Assembly: GCA_016871355.1 (NCBI GenBank)
Contig: VFZC01000013.1
Location: 1 to 63,083, forward strand
DNA from: Actinomycetota bacterium
GTDB taxonomy: Bacteria > Actinomycetota > Acidimicrobiia > Acidimicrobiales > Ilumatobacteraceae
Direction of reading: 5' to 3'
Length of the DNA: 63,083 nucleotides
Shown: positions 1-8,232 of the stretch, piece after piece
Layout of the letters: each line of letters starts with the position of its first letter
Position numbering within the stretch: position 1 is the stretch's first letter
The notes under the pieces: model-generated
What the model was told of the DNA's origin: nothing
The model's database searches: none
The model's input: only the letters and a program-made list of their open reading frames with translations
Program-made: the position numbers and the translations under genes

Positions 1-444
1 CGATGAATCGACGCCGCGCACACCGGGTTGCAACGTGGCCACGAATCGGCCGGTCGGTCGGTGTTCGGCGATGGCGAGGCCGCCGCGACGCGCGACGCGC
101 ACGCGTATGGGCGTGACTTCGGTGGCGCCGCTCAACAACTCGACGCCCAAGGCGAGAGCGAGATGAGGTGCGAGATCACGGCCGTCGGGGGAGGCCGGGA
201 CCACGACGGAATCGGTGCTGCCGAGTCGGGTGAGAACCTCGGCCGCCACGCGGCCCCAGATTTGCGGATCGGACACGTTCACCTCGACCACGGTGACGTC
301 GCGCGCGGCGCCGAGATCGCTGGTTGCACTGGCCGCACCCGAGCCGATGAGGATCGCGCGACCGCCCGCTTCGGCGATGGCTTCCGGCCCACCCGCCGGG
401 ACGACTCCGGCTCGCACGGGGACGACGGCGACGAGTGCAGACAC
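1..444 (-). CDS. Electron-transfer flavoprotein alpha subunit (partial, N-terminal part)
   Basis: The gene is cut by the left edge after 148 codons. Reading starts at a GTG at 444; a TAG lies in frame just upstream, so no longer start is possible, although the ribosome site is weak. The translation (SALVAVVPVRAG, then PEAIAEAGGRAILIG, then SPDGRDLAPHLALALGVEL) has the alternating strand/helix pattern and the GRDLAP segment of the N-terminal domain of ETF alpha. ETFs carry electrons from flavin dehydrogenases to the quinone pool. It follows dedA by 47 bp on the same strand and lies a few kilobases from the mycofactocin genes. I therefore infer it is the mycofactocin-associated ETF alpha. The beta subunit would have to lie beyond the left edge. 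The FAD-binding C-terminal domain is not visible, so the call rests on the first domain only. Confidence 0.72.
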   Translation of the reverse strand, partial: MSALVAVVPVRAGVVPAGGPEAIAEAGGRAILIGSGAASATSDLGAARDVTVVEVNVSDPQIWGRVAAEVLTRLGSTDSVVVPASPDGRDLAPHLALALGVELLSGATEVTPIRVRVARRGGLAIAEHRPTGRFVATLQPGVRGVDSS

Positions 445-491
445 GTCGACAGGCTAGGCGTGGTGGGGGTGGACAGGCGATGTGAAACCGG

Positions 492-1145
492 TCAGACCGC
501 CGTGCGGTCGACGGCCTCCTGCGTGCGCCGTTTGCGCACCCACCGCACGAGCTCGATCAACACCGTGATCGACAGCGCCGCCGAGAACGCCAGGATGAAC
601 GCGAGGGTGTGATCGTCCTCGAACCGTTCACCGAACGCATAGCCCAGAACCGCGGCGTAGGTGGCCCAGATCGCCACCGCGATACCGATCCAGGAGGAGA
701 ACCAGCGGCGTGACTGGCTGGTGAGTCCGCACGACAACGTGAGCACGGTGCGACCGCCCGGAATGAAGCGGGCCGTGATGAGAAGCAGCCCACCGCGTTC
801 TTCGATCTGCTCGTGCGCCCACTCCAGTCGTTCGGCCGTCTTCGGCTTGCGAGCAGCGCGACGCTTCACCTTGTCGCTGAAACTATGGCCGATCACGTAC
901 GAGAGGTTGTCGCCCAGGAACGCACCCACCGCACCGGCGACGATCACGAGGATCACGGGATACGGGCCGTCGCCAGCGGCACTGGCCGCCACACCTCCGA
1001 TGATCACGCAGGTTTCGCTCGGCACCACCGGGACCACCGAGTCGAGAAGAGCGATCACGAGAATGACCGCGAGGAACCACCAGTGGCCGGAGATGTCTTT
1101 CAACCACTCGGTGAGATCACCGATGATTCCGCCGGCCGCGAGCAT
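492..1145 (-). CDS. DedA family membrane protein
   Basis: This is a 217-residue integral membrane protein. Hydrophobic segments lie near residues 22-55, 65-90, 140-170 and 180-205. The DedA/SNARE-associated signature is visible: VVPVVPSETCVIIGG, then GAFLGDNLSYVIGH, then FIPGGRTVLTLSCGL, where the Arg of the F-x-P-x-x-R-like loop is kept. The tail is very basic (RWVRKRRTQ). DedA proteins act in membrane lipid (undecaprenyl-phosphate or phospholipid) flipping and envelope homeostasis; the exact substrate here cannot be read from sequence. The start ATG at 1145 is preceded by GCCTCTCCTC-type sequence on the opposite strand, i.e. a GAGGAGAGGC-like ribosome site. It lies 39 bp downstream of the OYE gene on the same strand. 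Confidence 0.88.
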   Translation of the reverse strand: MLAAGGIIGDLTEWLKDISGHWWFLAVILVIALLDSVVPVVPSETCVIIGGVAASAAGDGPYPVILVIVAGAVGAFLGDNLSYVIGHSFSDKVKRRAARKPKTAERLEWAHEQIEERGGLLLITARFIPGGRTVLTLSCGLTSQSRRWFSSWIGIAVAIWATYAAVLGYAFGERFEDDHTLAFILAFSAALSITVLIELVRWVRKRRTQEAVDRTAV

Positions 1146-1184
1146 GAGGAGAGGCTAGTTGGTGAGCCGAAGCCGAACGGTTCG

Positions 1185-3167
1185 TTAGATGGACGATCCG
1201 GCGCGTTCGCCATCGACCACGGCGGCATGCGCACGACGCGGAGCCACACAGTCGCCCACTCGCTCGACGCTCACACCCGAACTCTTCAAGTCGTTGTACA
1301 ACCACTCGACCGGACTCGGCGGAACCGCGAGCACGACCCAATCGGGCCGACGTGTCTGATTCGCGCCGGTGGGGTGATGCAGCAGGGTGAGTTCGCCGTC
1401 GGCGAATCCCATCGGAACCAAGTCGGTGCTCTGCACGATTCCCTTGGCTGACGCTCGGATCCACCAGTTCTCCATGTCGAGTGTGATGCCGAGGTCTTGG
1501 CCGACCACCATGCCGGGTGTGGCGATCTCGACCGCGCAACCGCGATCGGCGAGCAACTCGGCCACCGAGGTGGCGTGGTGGAAGCCGATCTCGTCGACCA
1601 CGACGACCGAATCACCCGATTGCGGACCACCGAGCGGTGCCGATCCGTCGAGGATCGCGCGAACGTCGACGACGCGGCGCGCACTTTCGTCGGCATCGGG
1701 GTCGGCGACCCACCACGGGCGTTGCGGTTCGGCGCCGGTGGCCACGATCACGTGATCGGGTCGCTTCTCGTCCACGAGGCCGGGCCACACACCGGTGCCG
1801 AAGTTGATGGCCACGCCGAGGCGACGGCACTCGTTGAGCTGGTTGCGAATCACGTCGCCGAATTCGGCGCGGTTCGGAACGCTGGCCGCCCAACGCACTT
1901 GTCCGCCGGCCACGTTTTCCTTCTCGTACACCGTGACACGGTGTCCGCGGCGGGCGGCTGCGATGGCGGCCTGCAAACCAGCCGGTCCGGCGCCGACAAC
2001 CATCACGTCTTTCGGCTTGGCGGTGAGAGCCACGTGATCGGTCACGGCCCATTCGTGTTCGCGACCGGTTCGCGGATTCTCGATGCAACCGAGCCAGCGG
2101 TTGAGGCCCATGCGGCCCACACACTCTTGATTGCACGACAAGCACAGACGGATCTCGTCGGTGGCGCCGGCCCGCGCCTTGGCGGCGAAGTCGGGATCGG
2201 CGATCTGTCCGCGCACCACACCGACCAGATCGCAGTGGCCTTCGGCGAGAGCGCGTTCGGCCTGCAGCGGATCTTTGAATCGTCCGACGCCCACCACCGG
2301 AAGATCGACGGCCTTGCGAATGGCGCTCGGGATGAACATCGCGTAGCCCGGCGGGATGTGCATACTCGCTTCGATCATGAACAAACTGGCGGTGGCCACG
2401 CCGATCGACGTGTTGATGTAGTCGACGTGACCGCTGGCCTCGACGAGACGCGACACTTCGACGGCTTCGTCGATGGTGGTGCCGTTCTCGATGAGTTCGT
2501 CTCCGCACAACCGAACGCCGAGTGCGAGGCGATTGCCGATCACACCGCGAACGGCGGCGACGATCTCGAGCAGCAGACGCGCGCGATTGGTCAGTGATCC
2601 GCCGTACTCGTCGGTGCGCTTGTTGGTGGCGGGGGAGAGGAAGCCGCGCACGATCGACGAATGCGAGCACTGCAGTTCGATGCCGTCGAAACCACCTTCG
2701 GCGCAGTGCTCGGCCACCGTGGCGTAGCCGGCGACGATCTCGTCGATCTCGGCGTGCGTGACGGCCTTGGGCACTTCGCGAAAGAGCGGGTCGGCCACTG
2801 GCGACGGTGCCCACACCGGCAGACGGCTGAACATGGACGACGCCTGGCCGCCGTTGTGATTGATCTGCGCGAAGATCGGAACGCGGTGACGGTGCACGGC
2901 GTCGGTGATGCGCTTGTAGCCGGGGATCACGTCACGGTGGAATCCGTGGATGAGCTTCTCGTACGGCCAGTCGGTGGGATGCGTGGAGTGCTCTTCGGTG
3001 ATGATGAGCCCCGCGCCGCCGGCGGCCCGAGCCGCGTAGTAGGCGGCGTGCTGCTCGGTGGGCAGGCCGTTGCGCGCGTAGTTGGTGAGATGGGCCGAAA
3101 AGACGATGCGGTTGCGCGTGGCGACCGGCCCCAACTGCAGGGGCGTCCACAGGTATTTGTAAGCCAT
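1185..3167 (-). CDS. Mycofactocin-system FadH/OYE-type oxidoreductase (paralogue 1)
   Basis: This 660-residue flavo-iron-sulfur enzyme has 2,4-dienoyl-CoA reductase architecture. An Old Yellow Enzyme TIM barrel (residues about 5-335) is followed by a 4Fe-4S motif with Cys 342, 345, 349 and 361. An FAD-binding GAGPAG loop lies at about 392-397, and an NAD(P)-binding second half runs to the end. The barrel carries the family's FSAHLTNYA, INHNGGQAS and SHSSIVRGFLSP stretches. It matches the FadH/OYE proteins that co-occur with mycofactocin; a second copy lies at 4669-6564. The start is set at the ATG at 3167 because translation upstream has no homology and the protein then begins right at the barrel (MAYKYLWTPLQLG). 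The gene is divergent from the SDR, with 37 bp between starts. Its substrate is unknown; it may pass electrons between reduced cofactor, ETF and NAD(P). Confidence 0.85.
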   Translation of the reverse strand: MAYKYLWTPLQLGPVATRNRIVFSAHLTNYARNGLPTEQHAAYYAARAAGGAGLIITEEHSTHPTDWPYEKLIHGFHRDVIPGYKRITDAVHRHRVPIFAQINHNGGQASSMFSRLPVWAPSPVADPLFREVPKAVTHAEIDEIVAGYATVAEHCAEGGFDGIELQCSHSSIVRGFLSPATNKRTDEYGGSLTNRARLLLEIVAAVRGVIGNRLALGVRLCGDELIENGTTIDEAVEVSRLVEASGHVDYINTSIGVATASLFMIEASMHIPPGYAMFIPSAIRKAVDLPVVGVGRFKDPLQAERALAEGHCDLVGVVRGQIADPDFAAKARAGATDEIRLCLSCNQECVGRMGLNRWLGCIENPRTGREHEWAVTDHVALTAKPKDVMVVGAGPAGLQAAIAAARRGHRVTVYEKENVAGGQVRWAASVPNRAEFGDVIRNQLNECRRLGVAINFGTGVWPGLVDEKRPDHVIVATGAEPQRPWWVADPDADESARRVVDVRAILDGSAPLGGPQSGDSVVVVDEIGFHHATSVAELLADRGCAVEIATPGMVVGQDLGITLDMENWWIRASAKGIVQSTDLVPMGFADGELTLLHHPTGANQTRRPDWVVLAVPPSPVEWLYNDLKSSGVSVERVGDCVAPRRAHAAVVDGERAGSSI

Positions 3168-3204
3168 TACCCCGAACGCTACGGGACGCCTAGGGTGGCT
3201 GACC

Positions 3205-4038
3205 ATGCGAGACCTCGAGGGGAAAGTTGCGGTGGTCACCGGAGCGGCCAGCGGTATCGGCCGGGCGCTCACCGATCGGTTCGTGGCGGCCGGGATGAAG
3301 GTGGTTCTGGGCGACGTGGACGAAGTGCGGCTACGGGCCACCGAGGCCGAACTCCGCGAGGGCGGCGCCGATGTGTTGCCGGTGGTGGTCGACGTGTCGC
3401 TGCCCGAGAGCATGGAAGAACTCGCGCGCAAGACCCTCGAGAAGTACGGCGCGGCGCACGTGATGTGCAACAACGCCGGGGTGGCCGGTGTGGGCGATCA
3501 GTGGACCGGGCCCATGAGCGTGTGGGAGTGGGTCTTCAACATCAACGTGTACGGCGTGGTGAACGGCATTCGTGCGTTCCTGCCGATCATGCTCGACCAG
3601 AACGAGGGTCACATCGTGAACACCGCGTCGATGGCCGGTCTGGTGGCGATGCCCGGCTTCGGCCCGTACAACGCCTCGAAGCACGCGGTGGTCGCGATCA
3701 GCGAGGGCCTGTTCCTCGAACTGAAGGCCAAGGGCGTCGACGTGAGTTGCAGTTGTCTGTGCCCGGGCTTCGTGAAGACGAATCTGATGACCAACATCCA
3801 GTGGACCGATCGACTCGGCGACAAGCCCAAAGACATCGTCGATCCGATCAGCGCGATGATGAATCAGGCGCTGCACGTTGGCGTGGAGACGGGCATTCCG
3901 GCCACCGACGTGGCCGAGCAGGTGCACGACGCGATCGTGAACGACCGCTTCTGGATTCTCACGCACCCCGACTTTCGCTCGGTGCCGGTCGAGCGCATGC
4001 AGCGCGCGGCCGGGCAGGAGAATCCGTCGATCGGTTAG
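3205..4038 (+). CDS. Short-chain dehydrogenase/reductase
   Basis: This is a 277-residue classical SDR. It has the cofactor loop TGAASGIG near residues 12-19, the CNNAGVAG motif near 90, and the catalytic Ser in NTASMAG followed by Tyr-x-x-x-Lys in YNASKHA. An Asp (GDVDE) after strand 2 suggests NAD rather than NADP preference. Such enzymes oxidise alcohols or reduce ketones in the cytosol; the substrate is not predictable. It reads divergently from the FadH/OYE gene and converges on plsY, overlapping its last 4 bases through a shared TTAG. It lacks the inserted segment that marks mycofactocin-dependent SDRs, so I treat it as an ordinary SDR within the island. Confidence 0.86.
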   Translation: MRDLEGKVAVVTGAASGIGRALTDRFVAAGMKVVLGDVDEVRLRATEAELREGGADVLPVVVDVSLPESMEELARKTLEKYGAAHVMCNNAGVAGVGDQWTGPMSVWEWVFNINVYGVVNGIRAFLPIMLDQNEGHIVNTASMAGLVAMPGFGPYNASKHAVVAISEGLFLELKAKGVDVSCSCLCPGFVKTNLMTNIQWTDRLGDKPKDIVDPISAMMNQALHVGVETGIPATDVAEQVHDAIVNDRFWILTHPDFRSVPVERMQRAAGQENPSIG

Positions 4039-4613
4039 CGCGACGAGAATTCGGTGCCGCGCAGCAAACGCTTCAGGTTGTCCCAATGGCGGGAGATCAC
4101 GAACGCTGCCAAACAGGCGGTGGTGATCACTTCGCCGGCGGGTCGGCCGATGACGGCCACGCCGATGGGCAGACCGATGCAGATCGCGAGTGATGCGAGC
4201 GACGCTTTCCTCGTGAGTTTCACGACCACGATCCAGAGCGCGAGCAACACGAGGTTGGGGAGCGGGTAGAGCGCAAGGGCGGCTCCGCCGGTGGTGGCGA
4301 CGCCGCGTCCACCCTTGAACTTGCGCGTGACGGGGAAGACGTGACCGACCACGGCCGAGCAGGCGAGCATGAGCGCGCCCGCGTATTCGAACGCGAGGAA
4401 GCCGACGCCGACGGAGATGGCGCCTTTCAAGCCGTCGAGGACGAAGACGAAGATGCCGAGTTTGCGGCCGAGCAGGCGGCTGACGTTGGAGGCGCCCGGG
4501 TTGCCCGAGCCTTCGGCCTCGATGTCGATGCCGCGTGAGCGCGCGACGAGGACCGCGCTTGGGAAGGTCCCGAGGAGGTACGCGACGGGCATGAGGATCA
4601 ACGCGAGAACCAC
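4035..4613 (-). CDS. plsY: Acyl-phosphate:glycerol-3-phosphate acyltransferase
   Basis: This is a multi-pass membrane protein of 192 residues that fits PlsY, which transfers an acyl group from acyl-phosphate to glycerol-3-phosphate as the first step of phospholipid synthesis. Visible family motifs are the N-terminal LLGTFPSAVLVA, SGNPGASNVSR (glycerol-3-phosphate loop), VGHVFPVTRKFKGGRGVATT (GHxFP...KGGKGVAT type) and a late VISRHWDNLKRLL (ISRHxxNI type). The GTG at 4613 is chosen as start because it opens directly into the first membrane helix; the open frame further upstream is low-complexity. It sits 55 bp downstream of the second FadH/OYE gene on the same strand and may be co-transcribed with the mycofactocin run. 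Confidence 0.88.
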   Translation of the reverse strand: MVLALILMPVAYLLGTFPSAVLVARSRGIDIEAEGSGNPGASNVSRLLGRKLGIFVFVLDGLKGAISVGVGFLAFEYAGALMLACSAVVGHVFPVTRKFKGGRGVATTGGAALALYPLPNLVLLALWIVVVKLTRKASLASLAICIGLPIGVAVIGRPAGEVITTACLAAFVISRHWDNLKRLLRGTEFSSR

Positions 4614-4668
4614 AACCCCATCTTGTCGGACCCCGCGCCCGCCTGAGGGGATTGGTGGTTCTGGCTGG

Positions 4669-6564
4669 TCAGACGGCGCGGGCGGCGCGGCGGCCTTCGA
4701 GGACCGCTTCGTACAACGTGCGCGGGGCCACGCAATCACCCGCACTCAGCACACGCTCCACCGGCAACGGTTCGGTGGGTAGACGGAAGCCCGCATCCAC
4801 CACCGCGGCCACGACGATCGTGCGCAACTCACCCGAGAACCGATCCTGAAGTCGAACGCTCGCACCGTCGGCATGCGGCTCAACCGCGCGCACGACGCTG
4901 CGCTTCTCGACCGTGACACCGCGCTGTGCGAGACGAACGTTGGCCGGCGCGAGATCGCCGGTGCGCGACAGTTCGTTGCCGGCGATGTTGTCGGGGGTGA
5001 TCAACACCGCCCGGTCACCGAGTTGTTCGGCCAACGCCACCGCAATCGGTCCACCGATCGGATCGATGATCGCCACTCGGCCCGAATTCGGCAGTGCGGA
5101 CACACCTCGACGAACGTCGGCGATGTCGTGCACCGCCACACCGTCAACAACCGTGTAGTCGACGTCGCCTCGACGCGAACCAGTGGCCTGGATCACGGCA
5201 TCGTGTTGTGGAACGAGGCGTGACCATTCGTCCGAGGCGACACCGGCACGAATTTGCACACCCGCGCGCTCGCATTCGCGCACGAGCCACTCGACCAACG
5301 GCCCGCCCGGGCCCGCCACTGCCGCAACTCCGCCCACGACGCCCGACTCGACCACCGTGACCGCGTGCCCACGCGTAGCTGCCACGCGCGCGGCTTCGAG
5401 TCCGGCCGGACCAGCACCCACCACGAGCACTCGCCGACTCGTCGATGCCGCCACATCCCACTGCGGATCGCGCGTCTCGTGGCCCGATGACGGATCGCCC
5501 ACGCACGACACGATCGGATTGCGCGCATCACGAACCTGACACGTCTGATTGCAGCGGATGCACGGCCGTACGCGATCGACGTCGCCACGACGCACCTTGG
5601 CCATCAAGTCGGCATCGGCGATCTGAGCGCGCGTCATCTCCACGCCGTCACACACACCGTCACCAATGGCCCACTCGGCCTGCCCTGCGTCGACCACCGA
5701 ACCCTGCAAGAACACCGCCGTGGAGGCGGGAACTACAGCGCGCACCGCACGACACACGTCGATGTTGAAGCCGGTGGACTCGTGGAAGTCGGGTCGCGTC
5801 TTCTCGGACGAGAAGATCGCACCGCGCACCACCACCACGTAATCGACACCGAGCGAACACAGATCGGCGGCGATACCGGGCGCCATCTCCGGCGTGATGC
5901 CGGCCCACGGTGCGAGTTCGTCACACGACAAACGCAGACCCACCAACGCCGAGCCAACCGAAGCACGCACCACGCGAATCACGTCGCGTGCGAACTCGAG
6001 GCGATCGGCGCCCCAACGATCTCCGCGATGGTTGGTGAGACCCGACATGAACTGACGCACCAACGAATGCTGGCCTGCGTTGATCTCCACGCCGTCGAGG
6101 CCTGAGGCAACAGCCGAACGCGCCGCACGGCCGAAACCGTCGACCACCGCTGCGACGTCGGCTTCTTCCATCCACTTCGGAACCTCACGCGTGTTCACCT
6201 CGGGCACGCGTGACGGCGCCCACAGCGGCAACTGCGAGTACGCCGACGATCCCTGTCCGCCGGCGTGGTCGAGCGATGCGATCACGAGCGAACCGTGCGG
6301 CTGGCAGGCAGACACGATGCGTTTCCAACCGTCGGCACAACGATCGGCCAGGGGAGCGCGCTCGTAGGGCCAATCGCTCGCGTGAACGCTCGCACCCTCG
6401 ACGACCACGATTCCGCACCCACCGCGCGCGCGGCGTTCGTAATACGCCACGTGACGATCGGTGAACGAACGGTCGTCGTCACCCAAGTTGGTCACGTGCG
6501 GGCCGAACATCATGCGACTGGGCGCGGTACACGCGCCGATGGACAACGACTCGGCCAGGCGCAT
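4669..6564 (-). CDS. Mycofactocin-system FadH/OYE-type oxidoreductase (paralogue 2)
   Basis: This 631-residue enzyme has the same layout as the gene at 1185-3167. The OYE barrel is at residues about 1-330, the 4Fe-4S ligands are Cys 335, 338, 342 and 354, and the FAD loop GAGPAG is near residue 380, followed by a nucleotide-binding half. It keeps FGPHVTNLG, SLDHAGGQGSS and INAGQHSLVRQFMSG. Its ATG overlaps the stop of mftC by one base (TGATG), which implies translational coupling to mycofactocin maturation. The family is known from mycofactocin clusters as FadH/OYE oxidoreductase 2. The inferred role is recycling of the redox cofactor or oxidation/reduction of an unknown enone or enoyl substrate. 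It is clearly diverged from paralogue 1, so this is not a recent duplication. Confidence 0.87.
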   Translation of the reverse strand: MRLAESLSIGACTAPSRMMFGPHVTNLGDDDRSFTDRHVAYYERRARGGCGIVVVEGASVHASDWPYERAPLADRCADGWKRIVSACQPHGSLVIASLDHAGGQGSSAYSQLPLWAPSRVPEVNTREVPKWMEEADVAAVVDGFGRAARSAVASGLDGVEINAGQHSLVRQFMSGLTNHRGDRWGADRLEFARDVIRVVRASVGSALVGLRLSCDELAPWAGITPEMAPGIAADLCSLGVDYVVVVRGAIFSSEKTRPDFHESTGFNIDVCRAVRAVVPASTAVFLQGSVVDAGQAEWAIGDGVCDGVEMTRAQIADADLMAKVRRGDVDRVRPCIRCNQTCQVRDARNPIVSCVGDPSSGHETRDPQWDVAASTSRRVLVVGAGPAGLEAARVAATRGHAVTVVESGVVGGVAAVAGPGGPLVEWLVRECERAGVQIRAGVASDEWSRLVPQHDAVIQATGSRRGDVDYTVVDGVAVHDIADVRRGVSALPNSGRVAIIDPIGGPIAVALAEQLGDRAVLITPDNIAGNELSRTGDLAPANVRLAQRGVTVEKRSVVRAVEPHADGASVRLQDRFSGELRTIVVAAVVDAGFRLPTEPLPVERVLSAGDCVAPRTLYEAVLEGRRAARAV

Positions 6565-7685
6565 CAGGGAACGGCGATCGGTTTGCGCGACAGGCGCACC
6601 GGCTGCGAGTGATCCTGGCTCGGCTTGGGCGCCGAACCGAGGGTCACGTCGGCCAACGCATGCTCGCCCTCGCCGCCCACGCATTCGGGGTCGGGCCCGT
6701 CGAGCGGCAGACCGGTGAAGAATTTGGCCGCCATGCAACCGCCCTGGCAGGCGTCGTACGCGCCACACGATGCGCACGCTCCGGCCGACTGCGGCTCGCG
6801 CAGCGAACGGAACAGATCGCTCTGCTTCCACACTCGCGCGAAACCGCCTTCGTCACGCACGTTGCCGGCGCGGAACTCGTCGTGGATCACGAACGGGCAG
6901 GCGTACACGTCGCCGATGGGGTCGATGAGACACACCACACGACCGGCGCCGCACATGTTCAGGCCCGGCAGTGGATCGCCGAGTGCGTTGAGATGGAAGA
7001 ACGAATCGCCCGTGAGCACGTTGTCGCCGTGCTTGAGCAACCAGTCGTAGATCTCGCGTTGCTGACCCAACGTCGGGTGCAACTCGTGCCACGTGTCGGC
7101 ACCGCGCCCAGCCGGACGCAAGCGCGTGATGCGCAATTGCGCGCCGTATGAATCGGCCAGTGCCTTGAACTGATCGAGTTGCGGAACGTTGTGGCGCGTG
7201 ACGACCACCGAAATCTTGAACGGCCCGAAACCGGCCGCGGCCAAGTTGTCCATGGCCGTGCGCGCGAGGCGATACGAACCGGCGCCGCGCACGGCGTCGT
7301 TGGTGGCTTCGTCGACACCATCGAGACTGATCTGGATGTCGAGATAATCCATGGAAGCGAGGCGTCGCGCCTTGTCGGTGTCGATGAACGCACCGTTGGT
7401 GGAGAACTTGACTCCGATGCCGCTGTTCACCGAATACTCGACCAACTCGAAGAAGTCGCGTCGAACCATCGGCTCGCCGCCACCGATGTTGATGTAGAAC
7501 ACCTGGAGTTCGCGCAACTCGTCGAGTACGCGCTTGGCCTCGGCGGTGGAGAGTTCGCGCGGATCGCGCTGACCACTCGACGACAAACAGTGCACGCACT
7601 GCAAGTTGCACGCGTAGGTGAGTTCCCACGTGAGACAGATGGGCGCGTCGAGGCCGCCCTTCAACTGTTCAACGAGCGCGCTCAC
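6564..7685 (-). CDS. mftC: Mycofactocin radical SAM maturase
   Basis: This 373-residue radical SAM/SPASM enzyme decarboxylates and then cross-links the C-terminal Val-Tyr of MftA, with MftB as chaperone. The radical SAM cluster is C26-x3-C30-x2-C33 (TYACNLQCVHC). The GGEP motif follows in YINIGGGEPMVRRDF. The SPASM part carries CGAGRVVCLIDPIGDVYACPF-type Cys and the late CASCGAYDACQGGCMA ligands. The start is the GTG at 7685 (SALVEQLKGGLDAPICLTWELTY), which matches the family N-terminus; the longer frame upstream reads through mftB. It overlaps the mftB 3' end by 17 bp and the next gene by 1 bp. The sequence is full length with no damaged motif. Confidence 0.95.
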   Translation of the reverse strand: MSALVEQLKGGLDAPICLTWELTYACNLQCVHCLSSSGQRDPRELSTAEAKRVLDELRELQVFYINIGGGEPMVRRDFFELVEYSVNSGIGVKFSTNGAFIDTDKARRLASMDYLDIQISLDGVDEATNDAVRGAGSYRLARTAMDNLAAAGFGPFKISVVVTRHNVPQLDQFKALADSYGAQLRITRLRPAGRGADTWHELHPTLGQQREIYDWLLKHGDNVLTGDSFFHLNALGDPLPGLNMCGAGRVVCLIDPIGDVYACPFVIHDEFRAGNVRDEGGFARVWKQSDLFRSLREPQSAGACASCGAYDACQGGCMAAKFFTGLPLDGPDPECVGGEGEHALADVTLGSAPKPSQDHSQPVRLSRKPIAVP

Positions 7686-7941
7686 GAACGATCTCCGACG
7701 ATTCGAGTGATGACAACGCGGTGACGAACGACGGCCAACGCTCGGGTGCCACACCGCAGGCATCGAGGGTGGACTGCACGCAGTCGTGCGCGGCCAAGTT
7801 GTTGACCACCGACACCACGTCGGGGTGCTTCAAGAAGATGAGCCGACGATTGCCGTAGTGGTATGCGAGGGCTCCGAACGGCTCGGGACGCACGGCGACC
7901 TGAGGATGCAGTTCGAGGGCGGAGTCGAGGGCGACGGCCAT
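7669..7941 (-). CDS. mftB: Mycofactocin peptide chaperone
   Basis: This is a 90-residue protein with the small winged-helix fold expected of a RiPP recognition element. It starts MAVALDSALELHPQVAVRPE and contains FGALAYHYGNRRLIFLKH, a strand-rich segment typical of MftB. It then has a helical half (VVNNLAAHDCVQSTLDACGV). MftB binds the MftA precursor and delivers it to MftC. The gene lies between mftA (49 bp upstream) and mftC (17 bp overlap), the standard order. The overlap suggests a fixed stoichiometry with MftC. The call is supported by length, order and sequence type; no catalytic residues are expected. Confidence 0.92.
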   Translation of the reverse strand: MAVALDSALELHPQVAVRPEPFGALAYHYGNRRLIFLKHPDVVSVVNNLAAHDCVQSTLDACGVAPERWPSFVTALSSLESSEIVRERAR

Positions 7942-7959
7942 GGGTGCCGATCAGCCGTT

Positions 7960-7983
7960 CAGTCGATCAGTCGATCAGTCGTG
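7960..7983. repeat. 8-bp tandem repeat between mftA and mftB
   Basis: CAGTCGAT occurs twice in tandem (7960-7975), followed by CAGTCGTG. It fills half of the 49-bp mftA-mftB spacer. No function is assigned; it could be slippage-prone or affect mRNA folding ahead of mftB. Confidence 0.6.
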
Positions 7984-7990
7984 CCGACGA

Positions 7991-8149
7991 TCAGTAGACG
8001 CCGCACATCCCGTCGATCGAGATCTCCTCGATGAGGAGTTCGTCGGTGACGGCGGGGGCGACGGGGCTGGCGGGCGCGGACTCGCTGGTGGCCGCGATGG
8101 TCGAAGTGGTCGAGTCGCTCGGGGCCGTGGGGGTGGTGGTGCTGTCCAT
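7991..8149 (-). CDS. mftA: Mycofactocin precursor peptide
   Basis: This short frame encodes 52 residues. It starts MDSTTTPTAP, runs through a Ser/Thr/Pro/Ala-rich leader, then VTDELLIEEISIDGMCGVY and stop. The last eight residues, IDGMCGVY, are the invariant mycofactocin core; the terminal Val-Tyr is what MftC decarboxylates and cross-links before release as a small redox cofactor. The ATG at 8149 is the only canonical start in frame, and GAGG stands directly before it with too little spacing, so initiation may be weak or leaderless. It is the first gene of the minus-strand run (mftA-mftB-mftC-OYE-plsY) and is divergent from the alcohol dehydrogenase at 8233, with 83 bp between them. Confidence 0.95.
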   Translation of the reverse strand: MDSTTTPTAPSDSTTSTIAATSESAPASPVAPAVTDELLIEEISIDGMCGVY

Positions 8150-8195
8150 CCTCGAAGCGTACCCCGACCTCGGCGGGGAGTACCTTTCGGAGTGT

Positions 8196-8214
8196 GTGGC
8201 CGGGGGTCGGCCAC
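8196..8214. promoter_or_regulatory. 7-bp dyad upstream of alcohol dehydrogenase 1
   Basis: GTGGCCG (8196-8202) and CGGCCAC (8208-8214) form a perfect inverted repeat around a 5-base spacer, 18 bases before the dehydrogenase ATG. It lies in the mftA/adh divergent region, so it could be an operator or a leader hairpin. No regulator gene is adjacent. Confidence 0.4.
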
Positions 8215-8232
8215 CCGAGCGAATGGGGAGTC

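Noticed and set aside
1497-2597. Plus-strand 366-codon frame opposite the FadH/OYE gene
   Set aside because: It has no motif, and the minus-strand gene has Fe-S and FAD motifs across the same bases.
3205-4038. Mycofactocin-dependent SDR
   Set aside because: The inserted segment that marks that subfamily is not seen; the protein looks like a classical NAD-type SDR.
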